A model generated the notes under the pieces. That model was given only the letters and a program-made list of their open reading frames with translations, made no database searches and was not told the DNA's origin. 64,000 bases of DNA from CAWJLE01 sp963843645 (GTDB lineage: Bacteria > Chloroflexota > Anaerolineae > DAOTYC01), in NCBI GenBank assembly GCA_963843645.1, contig CAWJLE010000001.1:992001-1056000 (forward strand). Reading direction: 5' to 3'. This document shows positions 9,282 to 20,210 of this stretch, piece by piece. The translations under genes were made by a program, and so were the position numbers. The first letter of the stretch is position 1. Every line of letters begins with the position of its first letter.

Positions 9282-12080
9282 CTATTCAGGAGAGACTTCA
9301 AGCACGCCGTCCAGGAGAACACGGTCTGCTGGTGGCTGCCCCGGCAGGACCACGGGGCGGCGCTGCCCGGTCACCGCATCGTACATCCCTATCTCGATGC
9401 GATATGCACCGGAGGGAGCGTCTGGTTTTACGGTGAACGAGTATGTATCACGCAGATACTCGCCTGCGACCCACCCTGTAGTGGGCAAGGTCCCACTTCC
9501 CGGCACGGTGTCGACCTGTCCCCACAGACGGTCGTGGTCGTCTAACAGGTGTACAAAGACCGTATACGAGGTCTGCATGGATGCCAGCGCCTGCCAATAC
9601 ACGACCAGGTCGACGGTTTGCCCGGGGGCGACCCTCGCCGGCAGCGGCCCGTAACCGAGCAGGCGGATCTCGTCGGCCAGCGTGGCTCGCAGCGGATGAG
9701 GTACTTCCGGCGGCTCGAAGTCGTGCGCCCTCCCGACGCCCACCTGAACGGTCGTCAGCGGCAGGAAGTCGCCGCCCGCCACACGGAACAGCGAATCGCC
9801 GCCCACCTGAGCGATCGCCACTCGCAGCCGATAGACGCCCGCGGCGGCGCTGGGCGGGATGACAACCCGGTGCGGATCGCGCAGCGGGAAGCCGGGCGTC
9901 CAACGGCTCATTGGATCGCGTGCCAGCATCGACGAGCCATCCGATTGAGCGACCATCTGTCCGTGGTCGTCGGTGAGCTGCACCACGATGGCGTTATCCT
10001 GAGCCATCGGCGTCAACCCCTGCCAGATCAGATCCAGATGCACCGCATCCCCGGGCACACACCCGGCAGCAGGGAGGCCGAGGTTGTAGCCCAGGAGCCG
10101 CACAGCTGCGCCCTGCCCATTGTCAAAGTCGACGGACAGGGGATGCTGAACTGACAGCCGATCGACCGAGGGCGGCTGGGTGGCCGAAACGACGTCCACC
10201 GCCCCCAGGTCGACCTCAACGCCCCGCGGCGCACCGGTCGCCCCGATGACGTCGAGCCCGCGATCGTTGCTTCTCCGGTACACGCCTACCCTGACAGTGT
10301 AGCGGCCCGGCGGCACGTCGACCGGCAACAGCAGCCCCTGGCGATCCATCCAGGGAGCGCCAACCGTTTCCGAAGCAAGGTCGACTGAACGCTGAGCCCA
10401 CGTATAGTCGGTCTCGTCTGCCAGTCGCAGCCCTACGTACAGAGGTTCCTGGGGCAATGCGCTGAACCGCCACTGTAAGCCCACGGTGATGGCTGAGCCT
10501 GCTGGCACCGGCCCGCGGCTGAGAGTCTGCTCGACCAGCTGCAGCACGCCCCCAAAATTATGGGCGCTCTCTGCGGTCTTCACGTCGCCCGGCGCGCTGA
10601 ACAAAAACAGGCGGGTGTGCGGATTGGGCCAGTCAGCCAGCAGCGTGTGGTCGTGCCCGGCCAGGTAAGTCTGCAGCTCGGTCTCCAGGATTCGCCCCCC
10701 GGTTTGATGCGCCGGGAACCAGACACGACCGAAGCGGCCGATCAGCGAATCCAGGTAACGGGGCAACAGGGTCGGGTCGTTCCGGCGGGCAGGCCAGTCC
10801 TCGCGGAAAGCAGGTTCCAGATGGAGCGTCGCCGCGTCCCCGTAGGCCCGGAAGTAGCCGATCTGCCATGGATAGAGGCACAATACGGCATCGCCGGGCG
10901 CCTCCCAGGTGCTCACCTGAGCGACCAAGCTGCGGTAGTCGTCTTCCACGTAGCGCGGCGTCGTGTAGAAGAAGACCAGGGACGTCGCACTGAAGCCCAC
11001 GACCAGCGCTACAACCGCGCTTCCAACCAAGCGCTGCCGCTCCCACAGGTAGACGCAACCGGCCCCCAGCAACAGCTCCCAGGCCGGGGCGGCGAACAAG
11101 AGCAGCCGCTCGAAGCCGGCCGGGTTGAACGGATAGACGACGTTGATGACGTACGCGCCGCCCAACGACACCACGATCAGGATCGGCAGAAAGACCGCCT
11201 GCCCGGCCCGCTTCATCGTCGCGGCGAGCGTGATGCCACCCACGCCCGCCAGAACCAGGAAGAGCGGCGCCGCCCAGCTTAGCCAGCTCACCTGAGCCGG
11301 CAAGTGCCCGAGCGAGAACGCCACGGCGTGCTGCCACAGGAAGGCCGGCGGGGGAAGGGACGCATACTGCTCAATGGCAACCTTGCCGCTGACGTAGGAA
11401 GTCAGCTTCGTCAGCGTGAACACTACCCAGGGCAAATACAAAACGGCCATAACGGCCTGGCAGATAATCCACGGCCGCAGCACACGCCGCTCGCGTCGCT
11501 CGCGGGCCAGCAGAACGAAAAGCGTCTGGGAAACGGGGATCAACACCGCATAATAGTGCGTGTAAAGCGCTGCCAGGGTCACAGCCCCGTAGGCCAGGAA
11601 CAGCCGGCGCGACGGTGCGTGTGAAGCGTCGTCCAGCCACAGCCACATGAGGTATGTGGAAGCGAGTCCCAGCAGCGCCACGAGGGCATACATCCGAACT
11701 TCTTGTGAATAGTAGACCTGGATGGGACTGACGGCGGCCAGCAGACCGACGACGACGGCCAGCTTCAGACCGCCGAGATAGCGCGCCACCCGAAAGATGA
11801 GGATCACGGTCAAAACGCCCACGAACACGGAAAAGAGACGCGCGGCAACGGGGCCGGAGCCCGCGCCCCACTGCCAGAGATGCAGCAGCGCATAATAAAG
11901 CGGAGGGTGAATATCCTCCGCTGTCTCCTTGATCATAGACCCAATGGGCATGCCTGCAGCATAGAAGCTATAACCTTCGTCCCACCACAGAGGCTGCCAA
12001 CTGAGCCACAAAGCCCTGAGACCCGCGGCCAGCAAGGCCAGCAGAATCAGGATTGTTTTGTGAAGTCGACCTTCGTCCAC
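9282..12080 (-). CDS. GT39-like membrane glycosyltransferase with C-terminal beta domains
   Basis: About 932 residues. The N-terminal half holds about ten membrane spans and the GT-C/GT39-type signature LWWDEGYSF (acidic pair near residues 34-35) followed by IHPPLYYALLHLW. This is the pattern of polyprenyl-phosphate-sugar dependent transferases of the PMT/ArnT group, which work on the outer face of the membrane. The C-terminal half (from about residue 470) is an extracytoplasmic beta-rich region with two similar modules containing VDLVVYWQAL/VHLDLIWQGL-type strands, perhaps carbohydrate binding. The GTG at 12080 has a GGAG site 8 nt upstream and overlaps the preceding lipoprotein gene by 34 nt. 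The glycan donor and target are unknown. The adjacent Thr-rich lipoproteins are plausible O-glycosylation substrates by inference. Confidence 0.8.
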   Translation of the reverse strand: MDEGRLHKTILILLALLAAGLRALWLSWQPLWWDEGYSFYAAGMPIGSMIKETAEDIHPPLYYALLHLWQWGAGSGPVAARLFSVFVGVLTVILIFRVARYLGGLKLAVVVGLLAAVSPIQVYYSQEVRMYALVALLGLASTYLMWLWLDDASHAPSRRLFLAYGAVTLAALYTHYYAVLIPVSQTLFVLLARERRERRVLRPWIICQAVMAVLYLPWVVFTLTKLTSYVSGKVAIEQYASLPPPAFLWQHAVAFSLGHLPAQVSWLSWAAPLFLVLAGVGGITLAATMKRAGQAVFLPILIVVSLGGAYVINVVYPFNPAGFERLLLFAAPAWELLLGAGCVYLWERQRLVGSAVVALVVGFSATSLVFFYTTPRYVEDDYRSLVAQVSTWEAPGDAVLCLYPWQIGYFRAYGDAATLHLEPAFREDWPARRNDPTLLPRYLDSLIGRFGRVWFPAHQTGGRILETELQTYLAGHDHTLLADWPNPHTRLFLFSAPGDVKTAESAHNFGGVLQLVEQTLSRGPVPAGSAITVGLQWRFSALPQEPLYVGLRLADETDYTWAQRSVDLASETVGAPWMDRQGLLLPVDVPPGRYTVRVGVYRRSNDRGLDVIGATGAPRGVEVDLGAVDVVSATQPPSVDRLSVQHPLSVDFDNGQGAAVRLLGYNLGLPAAGCVPGDAVHLDLIWQGLTPMAQDNAIVVQLTDDHGQMVAQSDGSSMLARDPMSRWTPGFPLRDPHRVVIPPSAAAGVYRLRVAIAQVGGDSLFRVAGGDFLPLTTVQVGVGRAHDFEPPEVPHPLRATLADEIRLLGYGPLPARVAPGQTVDLVVYWQALASMQTSYTVFVHLLDDHDRLWGQVDTVPGSGTLPTTGWVAGEYLRDTYSFTVKPDAPSGAYRIEIGMYDAVTGQRRPVVLPGQPPADRVLLDGVLEVSPE

Positions 12081-12658
12081 TGGACCGCTCCATTGCCCTC
12101 GCAGTTCTGACTGCCGGTGACGTCGACGACCGGCGAGAGGGTTTCCGTGCTGTTGTCGCCGTTGACAACGGCGACGTGCCACGTCCCAGCGACGGCCTGG
12201 TCAGCGATCTGAAGCTCGTAATTGCGGTCCTCGTCCTTGCCGGGATCTCCGTTGGTCTTGGCCCAGACGCCCTTCCAATTGTCGGTCCAGACCCGAATGT
12301 ACGCGTCCCCCACGAACGCCTGGTTGGCGTCACGCACGAAACCGAACACGCCGGTGTTGTCACAGTTTGCGAAGCTGCCGACGATGGTCGCCACGAATGG
12401 TGTGTTGGACGGCGCCGCAGCGCCCGCCGGAGCCGCCGCCGGATTGTCGGCCTGTGGCGGAACGGGCGTCGCCGTTGCCGTCGGCCTGGGCGTGGGGCTG
12501 ATCGTCGCCGTGAACGTCGGGCGATGAGTCGCCGTGGGGGTCGCCGTAGGCGGCTGTGGGCCCTTGACGATGGCCCGGCCGACCGAGCAGCCCAGCATGG
12601 TCAGCATGACCATGCCACAAACAGCGACGACTATAGTTGGGTTGGGCTTCCTATGCAT
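12047..12658 (-). CDS. Pro/Thr-linker lipoprotein, family copy 1
   Basis: A 203-residue protein with a hydrophobic signal peptide ending in a lipobox (LTMLGC, Cys about 24). A Pro/Thr/Ala linker to about residue 85 and a C-terminal beta domain of about 115 residues follow. The C-domain has FGFVRDANQAFVGDAYIRVW, resembling a small carboxypeptidase-regulatory or Ig-like fold. It closely parallels the next gene upstream (same architecture, same NC...GxV...G..I.VWTD.W pattern). No enzyme motif is seen. It is likely a surface-exposed, membrane-tethered binding or structural protein. It overlaps the GT39-like gene. Confidence 0.7.
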   Translation of the reverse strand: MHRKPNPTIVVAVCGMVMLTMLGCSVGRAIVKGPQPPTATPTATHRPTFTATISPTPRPTATATPVPPQADNPAAAPAGAAAPSNTPFVATIVGSFANCDNTGVFGFVRDANQAFVGDAYIRVWTDNWKGVWAKTNGDPGKDEDRNYELQIADQAVAGTWHVAVVNGDNSTETLSPVVDVTGSQNCEGNGAVQWTKVDFTKQS

Positions 12659-12713
12659 GTCATTTCCTGTGTTTGGTCAAAAGGTTTTGTTCCTTCAGGC
12701 GACACTGGACGCG

Positions 12714-12757
12714 CAGAAGGCTCCCTCGCCAGTCCGCCTGGCAAGGAGAGCCTTCTG
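12714..12757 (-). terminator. Long hairpin between two lipoprotein genes
   Basis: Arms at about 12714-12732 and 12738-12757 pair over about 19 bp with one bulge and a 5-nt loop. The structure lies 10 bp after the stop of lipoprotein copy 2. No T-tract follows, so it may be an RNA stability or partial termination element. Confidence 0.5.
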
Positions 12758-12766
12758 GGTCATCAA

Positions 12767-13534
12767 TCAGAATTGGCGCGTGAACTCGACTTCGGCCACC
12801 TGGTGGCCACCGCCATCCGGCTTGCAGTTGTCCCCCGTGTAGTCAAAGTTCAGATCGACGATCTCGCTTTCCACTTTCTTGTACTGGTCAGGACCGGTCT
12901 GCCAGTCCCAGACCGTCAGATAGAAGTGACCGGTCTGCGCCTGCTTCAGCAGTAAGTCCCACTCGCCGGGGCCATAGGTCAAGCCGACGCCGGAGACTAA
13001 CGACATGGCGCCGTCCCATCCGTCTGTCCAAATCTTGATCCGCAGGCCGTTCACCGGATTGCCGCTCTTGTCCACGATCTTGCCCTTGGTCATCGTGGTG
13101 CCGCAGTTCGCCCACCACTTCGTGACCTTGCCGGTGAACTGCTTGTTGGACGCCGCAGGAGCCGCCGCAGCTGCGGCCGCAGGTTGAGCTTCCTCCTTCG
13201 CAGCCGGCTTCGGGGCAGCAGCCGCCGGGGCGGGTTTGCGCGCAGGACGCGGCGTGGGGCTGGGCTCGGGCGTGTCGGTCGGCACCGGCGTATCGGTCGG
13301 CACCGGCGTATCGGTGGGCACCGGGGTGTCGGTCGGCACCGGGGTGTCGGTCGGGAGCGGGGTATTCGTGAACGTCGGCTGCGGGGTGGCCGTCGGTGGA
13401 ACGACGGCGACCACCTGCCGGCTCGATCCGGCATTGCCGGTCAGGACACGGCACACGGAGCACCCCAACGAGGCCGTCAAGGCCACAGCGGCAATCGCCA
13501 GTACGAGAATCGTACGAAGTGACTTCAGACGCAT
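12767..13534 (-). CDS. Pro/Thr-linker lipoprotein, family copy 2
   Basis: A 255-residue protein. The signal peptide ends at a lipobox-like ASLGC (Cys about 25). A long linker contains repeated TDTPVP units and then an Ala/Pro-rich stretch. The C-terminal domain (from about residue 133) has FTGKVTKWWANCG, GKIVDKSGNPVNGLRIKIW and YYLTVWDW-like strands, matching copy 1 and resembling a Cna-B/carboxypeptidase-regulatory beta sandwich. The linker coding region is a tandem 18-bp repeat and so is prone to length change. Probably surface anchored; function unknown. Confidence 0.7.
   Translation of the reverse strand: MRLKSLRTILVLAIAAVALTASLGCSVCRVLTGNAGSSRQVVAVVPPTATPQPTFTNTPLPTDTPVPTDTPVPTDTPVPTDTPVPTDTPEPSPTPRPARKPAPAAAAPKPAAKEEAQPAAAAAAAPAASNKQFTGKVTKWWANCGTTMTKGKIVDKSGNPVNGLRIKIWTDGWDGAMSLVSGVGLTYGPGEWDLLLKQAQTGHFYLTVWDWQTGPDQYKKVESEIVDLNFDYTGDNCKPDGGGHQVAEVEFTRQF
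13271..13360. repeat. Five tandem 18-bp repeats coding TDTPVP linker
   Basis: Five consecutive 18-bp units at 13271, 13289, 13307, 13325 and 13343 share 14-18 identical positions and encode repeated Thr-Asp-Thr-Pro-Val-Pro blocks on the minus strand. This is a coding minisatellite, not a CRISPR array, because the units have no spacers. Confidence 0.85.
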
Positions 13535-13647
13535 GAATTCAGCTCCTCAAGTGGAGTTAAGCGCACGCCAACCAAAGCCTGAGGCTGCGTGTTCGCTTCC
13601 AAACAAAGAGATCGGGCGACGACGGCCGGTCTCAGCAAACAAGAGAA

Positions 13648-14364
13648 TCAATAGTGGCCTACTTTTTCTTCCTTGATGTTGAAATAGACGGCGTTCTCCC
13701 CTTGTGCGTTCGTCGAGAACGTTTTGACTTCCGACAATTGAGCGCCGGACGCGTCGGTCACGTAGAGCTCCCACTCGCCGACCCAATCCCTGGCGTTCAT
13801 CGCCGACCACTCCACGTTCTTACGCGGTTTGCCGGCGGGATCGATGGGATCGAAGGAACCGACCAGGTCGTTCGACGGACTGCTCAGGACAGTGTGGCCG
13901 TTGGTCTTGTTGGTCAGATGCAGAATGACGCCCGACTGCGGATCCTTCTTCTTGTTCAGCACGTAGGCCGAAATGGTCAGGAAGAAGTTGTCGTTGGGCC
14001 AGTAGTTGGTGCCGCCGATGGTGTACGGGAACCAGGGACGCTCGGTCGCCGTAGGCTCCGGCGGGGGCGGAGTCGCCGTCGGCGGACGCGGACGCGCCGT
14101 GTTGGTGGGCTCAGGCGTGTCCGTCGGAGCGGGCGTTAAGGTGGGCGTCGCCGTCGGCGTATCGGTGGGCGGCAAGGGAGTATTGGTCGCGGTTGGCGTC
14201 GACGTAGGTAATGGAGTGTTCGTATACGTAGGTCTTGGCGTTTTGGTTGGCGTTGGTGTGGGGTCCGTCGCACCCAGGGCTGCCAGTTGAGCCACGGCGC
14301 AGCCCATAGAGCTGATCACCAGCACCGCGATCAGCGCGATCAAGACGGAATGCATCCTTTTCAT
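13648..14364 (-). CDS. Pro/Thr-linker lipoprotein, family copy 3
   Basis: A 238-residue protein. The ATG at 14364 has a GGAGGG site about 10 nt upstream. The signal peptide ends in the lipobox ISSMGC (Cys about 22). A Pro/Thr-rich linker of about 80 residues follows, then a C-terminal beta domain with WFPYTIGG, LTISAYVLNKKKDPQSGVIL and WVGEWELYVTD motifs. It resembles copies 1 and 2 in architecture, but the C-domain is more divergent. Probably membrane tethered and surface exposed; function unknown. It leads the minus-strand run of lipoprotein genes. Confidence 0.7.
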   Translation of the reverse strand: MKRMHSVLIALIAVLVISSMGCAVAQLAALGATDPTPTPTKTPRPTYTNTPLPTSTPTATNTPLPPTDTPTATPTLTPAPTDTPEPTNTARPRPPTATPPPPEPTATERPWFPYTIGGTNYWPNDNFFLTISAYVLNKKKDPQSGVILHLTNKTNGHTVLSSPSNDLVGSFDPIDPAGKPRKNVEWSAMNARDWVGEWELYVTDASGAQLSEVKTFSTNAQGENAVYFNIKEEKVGHY

Positions 14365-14486
14365 CTGCAGACTTCCCTCCGCACCCACTCCTACGACGGT
14401 GGGCAGCTTGTGACTGAGATACTTGACCAGCTAATTGAACGGGAGCGAAAGCGAGCCATTCGGCGTTCAGCAAAAATGGCTTGGCG

Positions 14487-14515
14487 ATTATAGCATAGCC
14501 AAGAGGAAACCCAAA
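14487..14515 (-). promoter_or_regulatory. Extended -10 promoter for lipoprotein copy 3
   Basis: On the minus strand TGC directly precedes TATAAT (14492-14487). The -35 (TTTGGG, 17-bp spacer) is weak, as is usual with an extended -10. The predicted leader is about 115 nt. I see nothing else in the 324-bp gap 14365-14688. Confidence 0.55.
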
Positions 14516-14688
14516 TCCGGCGGTTGCGCGAGGCGGTTTGCGACACGATGCGCTGATAGTGATCTGGCCCACATTTTACATGACAAGCGCAGGTATAGCA
14601 AGTCAGCCACTCGGCGCTTACTCACCATCTGCAACAGCCGCGTGCCGCAAGCTCGCTCTCTCCGCACAGCGGATATGCCGCTTACGGC

Positions 14689-15225
14689 TTACAATGGAAG
14701 GCGATCACCGAGCCTGTAGAACTTGCGCATTACGTAGGACATCGGCAACAGCCGCGTGGCGTCCAGCTCGCCCTTCTCGTCCAACGCGGCCTCGTCCACG
14801 TGGGCCGCGACAATACGGCCAAGGAACAGATCGTGCGCCCCCAACGGAAGGACCTGCGTTACGGTACACTCGATACTGACCGGGCACTCGGCGATCATCG
14901 GCACGTTCACGACCGAGGCCGCCTCCGGCGTCAGCTGGCAGGCTTTGAACTTGTCCACGTCGCGACCGGACTTGGTGCCGCAGAACTGCATCTGATCGAA
15001 CAGCGCCGCGGAGGGAACGTTGACGACAAACTCCTGCAAGTCCCTGACCAGGCCATTCGAGTAACGGCTGGGCCGAATGGCGATGCTCAGCATCGGGGGA
15101 TCCGAGCACACGACGCCGGCCCAGGCCAGGGTAATGATGTTCGATCGGTCCGGGGTTCCACAAGTGGCCATGACCACCGGGGCAGGGAAAAGCACAGGAG
15201 TCGCGGTTACGGCTTTCTTCGCCAT
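14689..15225 (-). CDS. Flavin reductase-like FMN-binding protein
   Basis: A 178-residue protein of the flavin reductase/flavoredoxin-like family (FMN-binding split barrel). Visible family features are PVVMATCG near the start, NIITLAWAGVVCSDPPMLSIAIRPSRYS (residues about 29-56) with its conserved small and aromatic residues, and FVVNVPS. Such proteins bind FMN and pass electrons from NAD(P)H or ferredoxin. The physiological partner is not evident from the neighbours. It is transcribed divergently from the epimerase gene using its own consensus promoter. Confidence 0.85.
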   Translation of the reverse strand: MAKKAVTATPVLFPAPVVMATCGTPDRSNIITLAWAGVVCSDPPMLSIAIRPSRYSNGLVRDLQEFVVNVPSAALFDQMQFCGTKSGRDVDKFKACQLTPEAASVVNVPMIAECPVSIECTVTQVLPLGAHDLFLGRIVAAHVDEAALDEKGELDATRLLPMSYVMRKFYRLGDRLPL

Positions 15226-15269
15226 CGATCTTCACCTTTCAGTTCGGGGATTGGAGCGCCATATCCGGC

Positions 15270-15298
15270 ATTATAGGCCAGGTCAGCGTGCGCGTCAA
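15270..15298 (-). promoter_or_regulatory. Promoter for flavin reductase-like gene
   Basis: The minus strand has TTGACG (15298-15293), a 17-bp spacer and TATAAT (15275-15270). The -35 lies back to back with the -35 of the divergent promoter, 4 bp away. Confidence 0.8.
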
Positions 15299-15302
15299 AG
15301 CC

Positions 15303-15331
15303 TTGACAGCCCCCGTTAGATGTAGTATGAT
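15303..15331 (+). promoter_or_regulatory. Promoter for tagaturonate epimerase-like gene
   Basis: TTGACA (15303-15308), a 17-bp spacer and TATGAT (15326-15331). The predicted leader is about 80 nt. Confidence 0.8.
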
Positions 15332-15417
15332 GCGACAACCGTGGTTAATTCAACGTAAGCTTGTGGCGCCCAGCCTACATGTCAGGATCCAAATTCAACG
15401 ATGATGGGAGGGCAGCA

Positions 15418-17268
15418 ATGACAGAGCAGGTCACCATCGAACCCCTTTCGGCCCAAGAGGTCAAGGCCGGACAGGTCACCTTCCGCCCGGCTTTTTCACC
15501 CGCCGTGCTCGACACCGGTACCTGGAACGTGGCTCAGGCCAAGGCATACCTTCAGGGATCAGCTGCATTCCTGGGGCCGACTGCATTGAAGATCATGAAC
15601 GGCACACTGCCCGCGCCAGAGGCGAGTTCCGAGAACCTCACGCTGTTTCCCGCGTCGATCAAGCAACACAATGGCTTCCATTACGTCCTGGCGCAGTTTT
15701 CGGACGGCCAGCGCGCCCTGCTGTCTGTGGGCGTGGGCAACGACAGCAGCGAGGTCCTGCGGGGCCGGTTCAGCGGCGTGCACGTCGAGCATTTGGGTCA
15801 GGCGCCTGGCAGCCCGGTGTGGGTCGCCCTCATTCCCGCGACCATCGACAATATCCGCTATTTCGTGGAAAATGTAGCGCCGACGATGGGCCCGCGAGCT
15901 ATGGGCGCCACGCCGCGCCTGGGAGTCGGCGACCGGATGACTCGCCTGGTCTTCCCCGGCGCGTTCGACGCGCTGGCCGACATGAAGCTGCCGGCCAACA
16001 TCATTCAGAACTCCATCGGCCGTGAGCTGGCGCCGATTCACCGCCTGCTGTCCAGCGACCCCCCGCCACAGACGTATCTGCCGGGCCTGGGGACGCTCTA
16101 CACCGGTCACACCGGCTCGTCCATCGAAGGGCTGTGGCTGGAAGGCGTGCTCTGGGGCATTCAGCTCGGGGCGGAGGCGGCGCCGTGGGGAGCCGATGCC
16201 GATCACGCGCCGGTGAAACGCTCCGCCGGCAGTGAAGGGATGGACCGGGCCAAAGAGCTGCTGGCGTGTTCCCGCGACTATACGTTCTTCACCATGGACA
16301 CGTCGGACCTGTTCGATTACCAGTCGGCAAAACTGGAGGGCGTCGACCTGCAGGCCGCGTTCGAGCGCACCATTGCCAGCGCCAGCGAACGCAAGGAATT
16401 ATTGCAGACACACACCCGGGTGTTCGACGCCCCGGCGATCAAAGGCTCCACGGGCCGGCACTACACGCCCACCGAAGAGCAGATCATGCGCTTTGTGGTC
16501 AAGTACTGGCAGGGGCTTTCCGCCGCACAGGAATTGAACGGCTACATTGCCACCCTGCGCCACGGCCGTGGCTACGACTTCGAGTTCTCGATGGACGAGC
16601 GTCCACTCGACATCTCGGCGCTGGAGTCCGTCACGCCTGATGAAGAGGTGATCTTCGTTCTCCGTGAGCTGCAGAACCGCGGCGTCCGCGTCACGCACGT
16701 GGCGCCAAACTTCGGTGTGGAGAAGGGCCACGATTATTCGCTGCCGGACGGTCGCATCGGCCTGGAGCAGCGCTCCGGAAGGATGGCCGCCATCGCCCGC
16801 CAGTTCGAAGTCACGCTGGATTACCACTCGGGCGACGACCTGGCGCGCGAAACCCGCCAGGGCATCGCCCGCGGCACCGGCGGCATCCTCGATTACAAGA
16901 TCTCGCCGATTTTGCAGACGCTGTACGCGCAGGTGCTGGCCGACCTCGAGCCGAAGAGATTCCGCTGGTGGTGGGACCTCACCCGCAAGTGGACCGAGCA
17001 GGAAGCGGGTCGCGGCGAAAAGACGGCCGAGAAGTACCTCAAGGAGCTGGCCGAACGGGAGGCTTCGGAAGGCACCCGCTTCCAGCCGCACGTGGAAGAC
17101 CACTTCTTCTGGAACTACTGCTTCGCGGTCGTCGGCGCCAAGGACAAAGACGGCCAGTGGCTATACCGCGAGCAGTTCTACGAAGTGCCCACCGCCGTCG
17201 AGCAGGAAATCCGCAAACGCACCAGAGACTACAACGTCCAGCTGGCGCAGGACGTCGGCCTGGTCTGA
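15418..17268 (+). CDS. uxaE: Tagaturonate/fructuronate epimerase-like protein (UxaE family)
   Basis: A 616-residue protein, somewhat longer than typical UxaE proteins (about 480). The ATG at 15418 follows a GGGAGGG site. Family-like motifs are FFTMDTSDLFDY (residues about 297-308), DFEFSMDE, THVAPNFGVEKGHDYS and VTLDYHSGDDL. They supply the Asp, Glu, Lys and His positions expected for this metal-dependent TIM-barrel epimerase, which interconverts D-tagaturonate and D-fructuronate in hexuronate breakdown. No other hexuronate gene is nearby, so the exact sugar substrate is inferred from family only. It is monocistronic, with a strong promoter and terminator. Confidence 0.72.
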   Translation: MTEQVTIEPLSAQEVKAGQVTFRPAFSPAVLDTGTWNVAQAKAYLQGSAAFLGPTALKIMNGTLPAPEASSENLTLFPASIKQHNGFHYVLAQFSDGQRALLSVGVGNDSSEVLRGRFSGVHVEHLGQAPGSPVWVALIPATIDNIRYFVENVAPTMGPRAMGATPRLGVGDRMTRLVFPGAFDALADMKLPANIIQNSIGRELAPIHRLLSSDPPPQTYLPGLGTLYTGHTGSSIEGLWLEGVLWGIQLGAEAAPWGADADHAPVKRSAGSEGMDRAKELLACSRDYTFFTMDTSDLFDYQSAKLEGVDLQAAFERTIASASERKELLQTHTRVFDAPAIKGSTGRHYTPTEEQIMRFVVKYWQGLSAAQELNGYIATLRHGRGYDFEFSMDERPLDISALESVTPDEEVIFVLRELQNRGVRVTHVAPNFGVEKGHDYSLPDGRIGLEQRSGRMAAIARQFEVTLDYHSGDDLARETRQGIARGTGGILDYKISPILQTLYAQVLADLEPKRFRWWWDLTRKWTEQEAGRGEKTAEKYLKELAEREASEGTRFQPHVEDHFFWNYCFAVVGAKDKDGQWLYREQFYEVPTAVEQEIRKRTRDYNVQLAQDVGLV

Positions 17269-17284
17269 TCTACCGGGATCACCG

Positions 17285-17316
17285 AGGGGCTCCGATGAAT
17301 GTCGGGGCCCCTTTTT
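17285..17316 (+). terminator. Intrinsic terminator after uxaE-like gene
   Basis: An 11-bp stem with one mismatch (17285-17295 with 17302-17312) is followed by five T residues, 16 bp after the stop codon. Confidence 0.85.
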
Positions 17317-17350
17317 CGTGTTACCCCCGTATCGGACGACGCGCACGAAA

Positions 17351-17387
17351 GAGGCCGGGGCGGGGCTTTCACCCCACCTCCGGCCTC
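17351..17387 (-). terminator. Terminator after ppdK
   Basis: A GC-rich hairpin (GAGGCCGG arm at 17351, complementary arm ending 17387) is followed on the minus strand by TTTC. It lies about 40 bp beyond the ppdK stop, converging with the uxaE-like terminator. Confidence 0.65.
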
Positions 17388-17428
17388 AAGGAGTCTACAG
17401 ACTGCGGTGGATCGTCAGATGGCCGCGC

Positions 17429-20109
<2,681 letters not shown>

Positions 20110-20210
20110 TGTTTCCATTTCCTCCTACTTTGGATTGTACGTTGGACATTTGACGTTTGCGCCGTCTCCGGATAACCGTCCCGCCTCTTGCTCGCAGCCA
20201 GACCAACCGA

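Noticed and set aside
13271..13360. Possible CRISPR array
   Set aside because: The 18-bp units are directly adjacent, in frame and encode a TDTPVP linker; no spacers and no cas operon.
14389..14688. tRNA or small RNA gene in the gap
   Set aside because: No TTC-loop or cloverleaf pattern; only an extended -10 promoter is seen.
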